A stretch of DNA of 64,000 nucleotides from Macrococcus capreoli. GTDB taxonomy: Bacteria > Bacillota > Bacilli > Staphylococcales > Staphylococcaceae. The stretch covers positions 62,001-126,000 of the forward strand of contig NZ_JAOTIS010000005.1 in NCBI RefSeq assembly GCF_025628935.1, in the 5' to 3' direction. Under the pieces are notes generated by a model, which saw only the letters and a list, made by a program, of their open reading frames with translations, made no database searches and was not told the origin of the DNA. Positions 1-8,080 of the stretch are shown piece by piece; the first letter of the stretch is position 1, and each line of letters begins with the position of its first letter. A program made the translations under genes and the position numbers.

Positions 1-114
1 TTTAATGGTTTTGTTTATTCAATTGTTTGTGGGAGAATACCCACTCAAAAATGTGCACATGCTCATTCTATGAGTATGTGTATTTTTTTATGAGTGAAAT
101 GAGGAGTGTGACAA
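1..114 (+). promoter_or_regulatory. Putative attenuator leader of the ABC exporter operon
   Basis: A hairpin with arms 56-66 and 70-80 (11 pairs, one G-U) and a three-base loop is followed by a T-run at 83-89. This is an intrinsic terminator by appearance. It ends only about 25 bases before the exporter start at 115, whose RBS GAGGAG is at 101-106, so no full promoter fits between. A second small hairpin GTGGG/CCCAC lies at 29-44. A short reading frame ATG 5 to TGA 71-73 ends inside the big hairpin; another frame is open from the left edge to TGA 91-93. B. subtilis bmrCD is known to be controlled by a translated leader and terminator, so a similar device is inferred. It may instead be only the terminator of an upstream gene. 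Confidence 0.5.
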
Positions 115-1851
115 ATGTTAAGTGTGCTATTTAAATTAGGATGGTTCTTTAAACAGGAAAAGAAACGCTATCTATTAGCAGTACTGTTATTATTATGTGC
201 CAATGTAACAGAAATAATACCACCATGGCTTATCGGAAAAACGATTGATTATGTTAATTTAAAATCATTGACATTAGATCGTTTTCACTGGATATTAATT
301 GTTTTTTCAGTAACGCTTATTTTAAGTTACTTTATTAATTATTTATGGCGATATTTATTATTCAATGGTTCGCAGTTGCTTGAAAGTATTATGCGTAAAA
401 AAATGATGGCAAAGTTTTTAACGATGAGTCCAGGTTTTTACGAAAAAAATAGAACAGGCGATTTAATGGCAAAAGCGACAAATGATTTGAGTGCAATAAG
501 ACAAACTGTTGGCTTTGGGATATTGACGCTGGTCGATAGTACAACGTATATGATAACCATCATCGCTACAATGGCTATTGCGATTTCATGGAAGTTGACG
601 CTTGTAGCATTGATTCCGTTGCCGCTGTTAGCATATATCGAACAACGTTTAGGTAAGATGATTCATGAACGTTACACAGTAAGTCAAGATGCATTTGGTG
701 AGATGAATGACAGCGTATTAGAGTCCATTGAAGGGGTACGTGTAACACGTGCTTTTGCTCAGGAAAAGCACCTTGATAACAATTTTAAAGCGATGACTAC
801 AGAAGTAGTGAATAAATTTATTCATGTTGAGAAATTAGATGCTTTATTTAAACCTATTACAATTATCGTCACTTCATTAAGTTTTATGATTGGTTTAGGT
901 TATGGCAGTTATTTAGTGAACCAGGGTGAAATAACTGTAGGTGAGCTGATTTCATTTAATGTGTATTTGAATATGCTCGTATGGCCAATGTTTGCGATTG
1001 GATTATTATTTAATATTATGCAGCGTGGAAACGCATCTTTAGATCGTGTCATGGCGACTTTAACTACAGAAGATACGATGGAGGATCCTATCGATACATT
1101 CGTACCAAGCGATCATCATGTATCATTTGATGCTGTTACATTTCAATATCCAACAAGTGAAACAGTGAACTTAAAGGATGTTTCGATTGAAATTAAAGTC
1201 GGTGAAACACTTGGTATTGTCGGCCCGACAGGTTGCGGTAAGACAACATTAATTAAGCAGATTTTAAAGGAATATCCGATGGGGAACGGTAATATTAAAA
1301 TTGGTAATTTCAGTGTAAAAGATTTATCGAAAGTTGAAGTAAGAAATAAAATTGGCTACGTTTCTCAAGAAAATATATTATTTTCAAGAACAGTAAAAGA
1401 AAATATTAAATTCGGGAAAGACAATGCGACGGATGCGGAAATTAATGAAGCGATACGTCTTGCAAATTTCGAACAGGACGTTGAACGATTGCCACAAGGG
1501 CTGGAAACATTAGTGGGTGAAAAAGGGATTGCGATTTCCGGAGGTCAAAAACAACGTATTTCAATTGCACGTGCGATGATTAAAAATCCGGATATATTGA
1601 TTCTGGATGATTCATTGTCTGCAGTGGATGCGAAAACTGAAACCGCAATTATCGACAACATTCAAACATCCAGAAAAGGAAAAACGACAATCATTTCAAC
1701 CCATCGTTTATCAGCCGTACAACATGCTGATTTAATTGTTGTATTAGATAGAGGTGAAATTATTGAACGTGGTACACATGAAGCACTTTTAATGCAGGAT
1801 GGTTGGTATAAGTCTCAATTTGATCGTCAACAGTTAGGAGGGGATGCATAG
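115..1851 (+). CDS. bmrC: ABC multidrug exporter half-transporter, BmrC/YheI type
   Basis: Membrane-spanning type IV ABC exporter half (578 residues): six predicted membrane helices in the first ~320 residues, then a nucleotide-binding domain. Walker A GPTGCGKTT is near residues 369-377 and the signature ISGGQ near 473-477. Walker B ends in Asp498-Asp499, so Asp replaces the usual catalytic Glu; this marks the degenerate ATP site of heterodimeric exporters. The N-terminus (LGWFFK, then MSPxFYEKNRTGDLMA) matches what I know of B. subtilis YheI/BmrC. The stop overlaps the GTG of the partner by one base. Export of drugs or other hydrophobic compounds is family knowledge; the substrate is not visible. 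The RBS GAGGAG lies eight bases before the ATG. Confidence 0.85.
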   Translation: MLSVLFKLGWFFKQEKKRYLLAVLLLLCANVTEIIPPWLIGKTIDYVNLKSLTLDRFHWILIVFSVTLILSYFINYLWRYLLFNGSQLLESIMRKKMMAKFLTMSPGFYEKNRTGDLMAKATNDLSAIRQTVGFGILTLVDSTTYMITIIATMAIAISWKLTLVALIPLPLLAYIEQRLGKMIHERYTVSQDAFGEMNDSVLESIEGVRVTRAFAQEKHLDNNFKAMTTEVVNKFIHVEKLDALFKPITIIVTSLSFMIGLGYGSYLVNQGEITVGELISFNVYLNMLVWPMFAIGLLFNIMQRGNASLDRVMATLTTEDTMEDPIDTFVPSDHHVSFDAVTFQYPTSETVNLKDVSIEIKVGETLGIVGPTGCGKTTLIKQILKEYPMGNGNIKIGNFSVKDLSKVEVRNKIGYVSQENILFSRTVKENIKFGKDNATDAEINEAIRLANFEQDVERLPQGLETLVGEKGIAISGGQKQRISIARAMIKNPDILILDDSLSAVDAKTETAIIDNIQTSRKGKTTIISTHRLSAVQHADLIVVLDRGEIIERGTHEALLMQDGWYKSQFDRQQLGGDA

Positions 1852-3590
1852 TGTCTACTACGAAACGTTTATTTATAGAAGCGAAAAAAGAGAAACGATT
1901 ATTTCTTATCGGGTTTATTATTTTATTACTGGCCGTTGTGATGGAATTGATTGGACCTGTCATTGGTATGTATATTATTGACCATCATATTAAGACAGCG
2001 AAAGAAGGTCTCATCAATATGCAGCCAATATTGGTGTTACTAGCAATTTATTTTGTTATCGCGATTGTTTATGCGATATTAAGTTATTATCAAACATTAT
2101 TCTTTCAAACAGCGGGTTCAAATGTCATTAAACATTTAAGAACAAAGTTATTTAGCCATATTCAGCAATTACCTATTAAATTTTTTGATAATTTACCTGC
2201 TGGAAAAGTTGTTGCGCGTATTACAAATGATACACAAACAATTCTGGAATTATTTACGGTAATGTTACCGACATATATTTCAGGTATTACAAATATTTTA
2301 GGGATTATTGCAGTCATTTTTTATTTTAATGTCAAAATTGGTTTATTGGCATTAATTGTTGTACCGTTATTGTTTACATGGCTAGTCATTTACCGAAAAA
2401 TAAGTGACCAGTATAATAATATCGTGCGTGAACGTAATAGTGATATGAATGCCATGCTAAATGAGTCGATAAATGGTATGACAATTATTCAATCGTTCAA
2501 TCAGGAAGCGAAAATACAATCAGAATTCAATGCGCTAAATGATGAATATTTGAAGAATTATAGCAAGATTATTCAACTTGATTCTTTAACAAGTCATAAT
2601 TTAATGGGAACGATTCGTTCTTTTGTGTTCCTTATAATGATATATATATTTGGACAATCATTTTTAAATGAACAACTGGCACTTACGGCTGGGATGATGT
2701 ATATATTAGTAGATTATTTAACACGATTATTTAATCCAATGTTTAATATGGTCAATCAATTAAGTGTATTAGAACAAGCGCGAGTATCGAGTAATCGTGT
2801 ATTTGAAATGCTGGATGAACCAGCTGAAATACAAGAACAACAAACGCTGGATCATTGTCTTGGTCATGTAAAGTTTGAAGATGTTTCATTTGGATATAAA
2901 CCAGACGAGCTCGTATTACAACATATCAATATTGATGCGCGCCCTGGTGATACGATTGGTTTAGTCGGTCATACAGGATCAGGTAAAAGTTCAATTATGA
3001 ATTTATTATTTAGGTTTTATGACCCGACAACAGGTAGAGTGACCATTGATGGTGTTGATACTTCAACTGTAACGAAGCAGTCAATGCGTCGACATATGGG
3101 AATTGTATTACAAGACCCATATTTATATACGGGAACGATTCTATCCAATATTACATTAAATGATCCGAGAATTACGCGTGAAATGGCAATTCAAGCGTTA
3201 GAACGTGTTGGTGGGAATCGTGTACTCCAATCTTTGGAGAACGGAATCGATACACCAGTCGTAGAAAAAGGGGCAACATTATCGAGTGGTCAACGCCAAT
3301 TGATTAGTTTTGCGCGTGCGTTAGCGTTTAATCCTAAAATACTAATATTAGATGAAGCGACTGCAAGTATCGATAGCGAAACAGAAGCGGTTATACAACA
3401 AGCGATGGATGTATTAAAAGAAGGTCGAACGACATTTATTATTGCGCATCGTTTATCAACGATTAAACATGCAAATGAAATTATTGTGCTGGATAAAGGT
3501 CATATCATAGAACGTGGTACGCATGATACATTAATACAACTAGGCCAAGTTTATGCTAAAATGTATGCATTACAATCAGGTGTAAAATGA
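1851..3590 (+). CDS. bmrD: ABC multidrug exporter half-transporter, BmrD/YheH type
   Basis: Partner half-transporter of 579 residues with an N-terminal six-helix membrane domain and a C-terminal ATPase. Walker A GHTGSGKSS is near residues 373-381, the signature LSSGQ near 477-481, and Walker B carries the catalytic Glu502 (LILDEATAS) that the upstream half lacks. Canonical and degenerate halves in one operon fit a heterodimer like BmrCD. The GTG start overlaps the preceding stop by one base and has a strong RBS (TAGGAGGGG) inside the upstream gene, pointing to translational coupling. Substrate unknown. Confidence 0.85.
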   Translation: MSTTKRLFIEAKKEKRLFLIGFIILLLAVVMELIGPVIGMYIIDHHIKTAKEGLINMQPILVLLAIYFVIAIVYAILSYYQTLFFQTAGSNVIKHLRTKLFSHIQQLPIKFFDNLPAGKVVARITNDTQTILELFTVMLPTYISGITNILGIIAVIFYFNVKIGLLALIVVPLLFTWLVIYRKISDQYNNIVRERNSDMNAMLNESINGMTIIQSFNQEAKIQSEFNALNDEYLKNYSKIIQLDSLTSHNLMGTIRSFVFLIMIYIFGQSFLNEQLALTAGMMYILVDYLTRLFNPMFNMVNQLSVLEQARVSSNRVFEMLDEPAEIQEQQTLDHCLGHVKFEDVSFGYKPDELVLQHINIDARPGDTIGLVGHTGSGKSSIMNLLFRFYDPTTGRVTIDGVDTSTVTKQSMRRHMGIVLQDPYLYTGTILSNITLNDPRITREMAIQALERVGGNRVLQSLENGIDTPVVEKGATLSSGQRQLISFARALAFNPKILILDEATASIDSETEAVIQQAMDVLKEGRTTFIIAHRLSTIKHANEIIVLDKGHIIERGTHDTLIQLGQVYAKMYALQSGVK

Positions 3591-3601
3591 GGCGATAGTC
3601 A

Positions 3602-4102
3602 ATGTATAAAGTGATACCGATGGACCGTCCAACTGCTGAATTGATTAGTCGGTGGGACTTTGGTTCTGGTTATGAATTTTACAATATAAACGAAGATCCG
3701 TATGTCATTGAAACGTTTCTAAACGGTCATTATCAAACGGTCATGAAAGATGGTGTTATATTTGGGTTCTTTTGTGATGGAGAAAGTGCACGGATGCACG
3801 ATGATTATGAAATAGACCCAGATATGATAGATATTGGCTTTGCGCTTAATCCATCATTTATTGGACAAGGATATGGCCGCACGTTGCTAGAATTAATATT
3901 TGATTATTATGCGGATTATCATCAATTCAGGCTGACCGTTGCAGTATTTAATAATCGTGCAATTGCATTGTATAAAAAATATGGGTTTGTTATTACAGAT
4001 ACATTTTCTGAACAAATTGAAAATGAGGATGTTGCTTTTTATATTATGTTACGTAATCAATCTCAGGACGGATGTCATTTACCTTCAAACGATATACAAT
4101 AG
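3602..4102 (+). CDS. GNAT family N-acetyltransferase
   Basis: A 166-residue GNAT protein. The acetyl-CoA pyrophosphate-binding motif reads GQGYG at residues 88-92, preceded by the beta strand DIGFALNPSF. The typical C-terminal strand and helix (VAVFNNRAIALYKKYGF) follow. This family moves an acetyl group from acetyl-CoA to an amine; the acceptor cannot be told. It begins 11 bases after the ABC exporter stop, so it is probably co-transcribed and could act on the same toxic compounds, but that is inference from position only. Confidence 0.75.
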   Translation: MYKVIPMDRPTAELISRWDFGSGYEFYNINEDPYVIETFLNGHYQTVMKDGVIFGFFCDGESARMHDDYEIDPDMIDIGFALNPSFIGQGYGRTLLELIFDYYADYHQFRLTVAVFNNRAIALYKKYGFVITDTFSEQIENEDVAFYIMLRNQSQDGCHLPSNDIQ

Positions 4103-4123
4103 ATTTTGAAGGTAGGGGATTTT

Positions 4124-4543
4124 ATGTTTAGATTAATAAAAAGATTAATTAAATTAACATTACTTATTATTATTGCAATAATGATATATTTAATTGTACA
4201 GAATAATCCGTTCACGCAGCATCCGACAAGTAATTCTAATGCAACGACAGTGACGAACGGGAAAAGTTATACACTTGAAGATAATGCTTTGTTCCAGAAT
4301 ATTCCGTTATCACAAGTAAGAAATGTATTTAACTTTATGGATAAACAAGAGTTTATGGATGTATCGGGATTGTCTTTGATGGGATATAACGATACGTATT
4401 TAATTGGACTGCGTGGCAACGATTATATCATGTATCGATTTGGCGAACGACAAGTCACTGTATTTCAAAATGAGGCGGATTTATATAAAGCGTTGGCAGA
4501 ACGTCAGCAAAATATACAAATGAAAGACAGAAATCAGTATTAA
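4124..4543 (+). CDS. Small membrane-anchored protein of unknown function
   Basis: A 139-residue protein with a basic N-terminus (FRLIKRLIK), one hydrophobic segment at about residues 11-27 and a soluble remainder that would lie outside the membrane. The start chosen is ATG 4124, which has the purine-rich GAAGGTAGGGG just upstream; an in-frame TTG at 4106 would overlap that RBS. I do not recognise it firmly; it may belong to a staphylococcal protein family (possibly DUF4930). It follows the acetyltransferase gene by 21 bases and looks like the last gene of that operon. Confidence 0.6.
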   Translation: MFRLIKRLIKLTLLIIIAIMIYLIVQNNPFTQHPTSNSNATTVTNGKSYTLEDNALFQNIPLSQVRNVFNFMDKQEFMDVSGLSLMGYNDTYLIGLRGNDYIMYRFGERQVTVFQNEADLYKALAERQQNIQMKDRNQY

Positions 4544-4559
4544 TAAGAGAGGCTGACGA

Positions 4560-4661
4560 ATGAGCGTTCAGACGCAAGGAAACTGGAGACAAAGCTGAAA
4601 AATCGATCTTTGATTTTGAAAGATTTGTCGAAGATTATCAGGCGTCTGCTCATGAGACGCC
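4560..4661 (+). other. Foldable intergenic element with two competing stems
   Basis: GCGTCTG at 4642-4648 can pair upstream with CAGACGC 4569-4575 (extended by CTCAT 4649-4653 with ATGAG 4560-4564, leaving a four-base bulge), or downstream as GGCGTCT 4641-4647 with AGACGCC 4655-4661. The two pairings exclude each other. The enclosed segment carries a further small hairpin ATCTTT/AAAGAT. A good terminator follows at 4673-4706. It could be a small RNA, the 3' untranslated region of the preceding operon, or a decayed palindromic element. I do not recognise a known RNA family. Confidence 0.4.
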
Positions 4662-4672
4662 GTTTATAAAAG

Positions 4673-4706
4673 AGAAGGTATGAATGAATTTCATATCTTC
4701 TTTTTT
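4673..4706 (+). terminator. Intrinsic terminator downstream of the exporter operon
   Basis: Twelve-pair stem (arms 4673-4684 and 4690-4701, one G-U) with a five-base loop and T-run 4701-4706. It closes the operon that starts at 115 or the structured element just before it. Confidence 0.75.
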
Positions 4707-4742
4707 GTTTGGTTTGTTTGCGGCACACATAGATTGATGCTC

Positions 4743-4954
4743 ATTGCCGGTAAATCAAAAATAACGGCAATGAATCCAGAATTAACAGTCATTTTACAAA
4801 ATGATTGCCGGTAAATCAAAAATACCGGCAATGAATCCAGAATTAACAGCCATTTCACAAAATGATTGCCGGTAAATTAAAAATACCGGCAATGAATCCA
4901 GAATTAACAGCCATTTTACAAAATGATTGCCGGTAAACTAAAAATACCGGCAAT
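4743..4954. repeat. Four 61-bp tandem repeats, each with a 29-bp palindrome
   Basis: The palindrome ATTGCCGGTA-N9-TACCGGCAAT begins at 4743, 4804, 4865 and 4926, exactly 61 bases apart. The three intervening 32-base stretches are nearly identical and contain a second palindrome CATTTTACAAAATG at 4790-4803, 4851-4864 and 4912-4925 (one mismatch in the middle copy). The first copy has one mismatch in its right arm; the nine-base loops differ slightly. The array fills the gap between the upstream terminator and the nagZ promoter. Function unknown: protein-binding array, nucleoid or replication site, or slipped-strand expansion are all possible. Confidence 0.9.
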
Positions 4955-5014
4955 GAATCTCCTCAACTCAACTGAAAAAATATATATCGTATCAGCTCAA
5001 TTTCTCCCATCATT

Positions 5015-5042
5015 TTGTTTTTTTCTTGAATTTGTTTATAAT
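5015..5042 (+). promoter_or_regulatory. Predicted SigA promoter of nagZ
   Basis: TTGTTT at 5015-5020 and a perfect TATAAT at 5037-5042 are 16 bases apart, giving a start about 40 bases before the TTG start codon of nagZ. The downstream edge of the repeat array lies about 60 bases upstream. Confidence 0.5.
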
Positions 5043-5086
5043 GAATACGGTAAATACATAAACAGAAATGAATTGGATGTGTTTTT

Positions 5087-6235
5087 TTGCCTTTAAATAT
5101 AAACAAATTAATTTCTTTTTTGATTTTTTCTATAACAGTTCTACTATTATCATCATGTCATCAACCTATCAAATACGAACAATCACCTCGAACATTTTCA
5201 GTCAAACCAATAAAAAATGTCGCAATGATTCAAGTGATAGCAGATCAACTGACACTTGAAGAAAAAATCGCACAGCTTTTTATTTTAGGTTTTCAAGGTA
5301 CTTCTTATAATGAAACATTAGCACAATATAATGACCTTAATATAGGTGGCGTATTAATGTTTGCAAATAATATTGCGGGGTCTGAAGAAGTTAAAACATT
5401 AAATGAAACAATTCAGTCAAATGCCCAGTCTATTCCGATGTTTATCGCAGTCGATCAGGAAGGTGGAAGGGTGAATCGTCTGCCATCCAATATCCCGAAT
5501 ATAGAATCAGCTTACCAAATTGGGTTATCTGGAAGTACCGACCATGCTTATCAAAGTGGTGCATTTATCGGTAAGAACTTAAAACGATTAGGATTTAATG
5601 TTGATTTTGCACCTTCACTCGATATTTGGAGTAATCCTGGCAATAAAGTTATCGGCGATCGTAGTTTTGGGCAAACATCACAAGATGTAATTCGATATGG
5701 TTTGCCTTTTAACAAAGGGATTAATGAACAACAGATAATCACAAGTGCGAAACACTTTCCTGGGCATGGTGATACTTTTGTTGATAGTCATGATACGCTA
5801 CCAGTCAGCAATCTAACACTCGAACAGTTACAAAAGAAGGAATTGATGCCATTTAAAGCGGCGATTGCGCAAAATATTGACATGATTATGGTCAGTCATA
5901 TATTATTCCCTGACATTGATGCAACGCATCCAAGCTCACTAAGTCCTAAAATGATTCAATCACTTTTACAAAAGCAAATGAAATATAATGGCATTGTAAT
6001 TACAGATGATTTAGCAATGGGTGCAATTAAAAATAGTTATTCTCGTGAAGCAGCGCTCACGCAAGCGTTAAACGCAGGTGAAACGATGTTACTCATCGGT
6101 TCAGATATCGGGGATATCAAGTCGCAAATTCAATATCTTAAAGTACAAGTCGAAACTGGAAAGATTGATCGCAAAATTATTGAAGAAAATGTACAAAAAA
6201 TTCTCAAGTTAAAGCATAAATATGGTATCGTATAA
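5087..6235 (+). CDS. nagZ: Beta-N-acetylhexosaminidase, glycoside hydrolase family 3, predicted lipoprotein
   Basis: This 382-residue family 3 glycosidase removes N-acetylglucosamine from muropeptides. The signature loop KHFPGHGDT at residues 222-230 followed by DSHDTLP carries the family's His-Asp acid/base pair; an Asp pair at 307-308 in ITDDLAMGA includes the nucleophile. The N-terminus is a lipoprotein signal: K7, a hydrophobic run and the lipobox L21-S22-S23-C24. It is therefore predicted to sit on the outer face of the membrane, unlike cytoplasmic NagZ of E. coli. The start is TTG 5087, weakly supported by GGATG at 5075-5079. It has only the single GH3 domain. Its own promoter is seen upstream, and mreC follows. 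Confidence 0.85.
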   Translation: MPLNINKLISFLIFSITVLLLSSCHQPIKYEQSPRTFSVKPIKNVAMIQVIADQLTLEEKIAQLFILGFQGTSYNETLAQYNDLNIGGVLMFANNIAGSEEVKTLNETIQSNAQSIPMFIAVDQEGGRVNRLPSNIPNIESAYQIGLSGSTDHAYQSGAFIGKNLKRLGFNVDFAPSLDIWSNPGNKVIGDRSFGQTSQDVIRYGLPFNKGINEQQIITSAKHFPGHGDTFVDSHDTLPVSNLTLEQLQKKELMPFKAAIAQNIDMIMVSHILFPDIDATHPSSLSPKMIQSLLQKQMKYNGIVITDDLAMGAIKNSYSREAALTQALNAGETMLLIGSDIGDIKSQIQYLKVQVETGKIDRKIIEENVQKILKLKHKYGIV

Positions 6236-6267
6236 TATATTAAAGTCAATTGAACGAGGTGTTAAGT

Positions 6268-7128
6268 TTGCCCAATTTTTATAAAAGAAACAAGTTAGTA
6301 TTTTTCCTCTTTGGATTAATTATTTTTATGGTATGCATCGGCTTTTCATTAAGAGAGCGAGAGACTTCAACTGTTGAATCATTCGTAGGAGATTCAACAG
6401 CAGCTGGACAACGTGTAGTCTCGTATCCTGCTATGTTTATCAATGGCAATATTAATAATTTAATCGATATGTGGCATGCCAATGAAGAAAATAAAAAACT
6501 AAAAGAAAAAATTAAAGGATTCGCTCAAATTGAAGCAGATAATTATCGCCTTCAAAAAGAAAATCAGGAATTAAAAAATGCATTAAAAACAGATAGTATT
6601 GCGGAATACGCACCTGTGATTTCAACAATTATTGCCAGAAATCAAGATCAATGGATGAACACATTTATTATTAATAAAGGGAAGTCATCTGGATTGAAAG
6701 AAAATATGGCTGTGATGACAACAGAAGGTTTAGTAGGACGTATTAAAAAAGTGAATAGTTATTCTTCGCAAGTTGAACTAATTACATCAAGTATTAAAAC
6801 AAGTAAAATCAGTGTTACTTTACAACAAGAAGGTCAGGATATCTTTGGTATGATTGATCATTTTGATGAAAGCAAGAATTTGCTCGTGCTCTCAGATATT
6901 AATAATAACGTAAAAGTTAAAATCGGGACAAAAGTTGTAACGAGTGGACTTGGCGGTCAGTTCCCGAAAGGTATTTTAATCGGAGAAGTTAAAAAAGTAG
7001 AAAATGATGAGTTTGGATTAAGTCAAATTGCTTATGTTGAAACAAAAGCTGACATTAAAGATTTGAATCAAGTCTATATCGCGAAAAAAAGTCCTAAAGT
7101 GATGACGTTTGAAGGAAGTGGCGAATAA
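6268..7128 (+). CDS. mreC: Rod shape-determining protein MreC
   Basis: Scaffold protein of the cell-wall elongation machinery. It has one membrane helix near the N-terminus (VFFLFGLIIFMVCIGF), a coiled-coil stretch around residues 65-95 rich in K and E, and the MreC beta-domains (NKGKSSGLKENMAV, then VVTSGLGGQFPKGI, both typical). The start is TTG 6268, seven bases after AGGTG; the in-frame TTG 6250 lies before that RBS and is not favoured. That gives 286 residues. It overlaps mreD by one base. Staphylococci keep MreCD although they are cocci. Confidence 0.9.
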   Translation: MPNFYKRNKLVFFLFGLIIFMVCIGFSLRERETSTVESFVGDSTAAGQRVVSYPAMFINGNINNLIDMWHANEENKKLKEKIKGFAQIEADNYRLQKENQELKNALKTDSIAEYAPVISTIIARNQDQWMNTFIINKGKSSGLKENMAVMTTEGLVGRIKKVNSYSSQVELITSSIKTSKISVTLQQEGQDIFGMIDHFDESKNLLVLSDINNNVKVKIGTKVVTSGLGGQFPKGILIGEVKKVENDEFGLSQIAYVETKADIKDLNQVYIAKKSPKVMTFEGSGE

Positions 7129-7631
7129 TGCAGTTAGTAATGATTCCACTGCTAGCGCTCATTTTGTTTTATATCGATTCACTCATCAACACAGCGTGGC
7201 CTGTGACAATCTTTGGAATGGATTATTTCTTTAAGTCGCATTTGCTACTGATGTATTTGCTAATCATTACGGTTTATAAAAATCCAAAAATTGCATTAAT
7301 CCTTGGTATATTATTCGGGATGATTTCAGATATTTACTTTAATACAATTTATGGAGTACACTTATTTGGATTTATCATCGCCATACTTTTAATGAATCAA
7401 TTGTTTAAAGTATTTTATAAAGATTTAAAAATGATGATTGTTTTATTTTTAGGATTCATTTTCCTATTTGAACATTTTTATTACATTACCTTTGCAGTGT
7501 TAGGCATCGTGCATATTAATTATTTCTTATTTTTATGGACTCATGTCATCCCGGCATTGATCATTAATTTAGTGCTTATTTTATTAATATTTCCGTTAAT
7601 ATTAAAATTGCTGGATAAGTATGCTAAATAA
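7128..7631 (+). CDS. mreD: Rod shape-determining protein MreD
   Basis: A 167-residue, very hydrophobic protein with five or six predicted membrane helices and almost no soluble part. Position directly after mreC with a one-base overlap, and the size, identify it as MreD, the membrane partner of MreC in guiding wall synthesis. Sequence motifs are weak in this family, so the call rests mainly on context and topology. Confidence 0.85.
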   Translation: MQLVMIPLLALILFYIDSLINTAWPVTIFGMDYFFKSHLLLMYLLIITVYKNPKIALILGILFGMISDIYFNTIYGVHLFGFIIAILLMNQLFKVFYKDLKMMIVLFLGFIFLFEHFYYITFAVLGIVHINYFLFLWTHVIPALIINLVLILLIFPLILKLLDKYAK

Positions 7632-7634
7632 ATA

Positions 7635-7663
7635 TTGACGGCAAACTGTGGAAATGATATTAT
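7635..7663 (+). promoter_or_regulatory. Strong SigA promoter of the rplU operon
   Basis: TTGACG at 7635-7640, 17 bases, then TATTAT at 7658-7663. Transcription would start near 7670, about 100 bases before rplU. The -35 lies immediately after the mreD stop. Confidence 0.8.
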
Positions 7664-7669
7664 ATTGAA

Positions 7670-7771
7670 GTTGAGTAGTTTCAGAAGCTACATACAACCG
7701 CACAACTTTGGGTTTAAAGTGAGTAATCCACCTAAAGATGGCGTGACTTAAATAAAATAGGAGGTGCAAGT
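7670..7771 (+). ncRNA. Probable ribosomal protein L21 leader
   Basis: The roughly 100-base untranslated leader between the promoter and rplU holds short complementary blocks (for example GTAGTTTC with GAAGCTAC at about 7676-7691). Firmicutes commonly carry an autoregulatory L21 leader RNA here, in which the ribosomal protein is thought to control its own operon. The assignment is by location and complementarity, not by a covariance search. Confidence 0.5.
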
Positions 7772-8080
7772 ATGTTTGCAATTATTGAAACTGGTGGAAA
7801 ACAATTAAAAGTTGAGCAAGGTCAAGAAATCTGGGTTGAGAAATTAGACGCAGAAGCAGGTTCAACATTTACGTTTGATCAAGTATTAATGGTTGGTGGA
7901 GATTCAGTTAAGATTGGTTCACCTGTAGTTGAAGGTGCTACTGTTACAGCTAAAGTTGAAAAACACGGTCGCGGTAAAAAGATTACTGTATTCAAATACA
8001 AACCTAAAAAGAACTACAAACGTAAACAAGGTCATCGTCAACCTTACACTAAATTAGTTATCGAAGCGATTAACGCGTAA
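7772..8080 (+). CDS. rplU: 50S ribosomal protein L21
   Basis: A 102-residue L21 that binds 23S rRNA in the large subunit. It starts with the typical [14 protein letters not shown] and ends with the basic [21 protein letters not shown] tail split across the last 30 residues. The RBS AGGAGGTG is strong. Its stop overlaps the prp start by one base, in the conserved order rplU-prp-rpmA. Confidence 0.97.
   Translation: MFAIIETGGKQLKVEQGQEIWVEKLDAEAGSTFTFDQVLMVGGDSVKIGSPVVEGATVTAKVEKHGRGKKITVFKYKPKKNYKRKQGHRQPYTKLVIEAINA

Noticed and set aside
4540-4728. 62-residue frame on the minus strand
   Set aside because: It lies across the palindromic element and terminator, has no RBS and low-complexity sequence.
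4743-4954. CRISPR-like array of 29-bp palindromic repeats and 32-base spacers
   Set aside because: The spacers are almost identical to each other and there are no cas genes nearby. It is a tandem repeat, not a CRISPR array.
5068-5259. 63-residue plus-strand frame overlapping the nagZ start
   Set aside because: It has no family features and overlaps the well-supported lipoprotein signal of NagZ in another frame.
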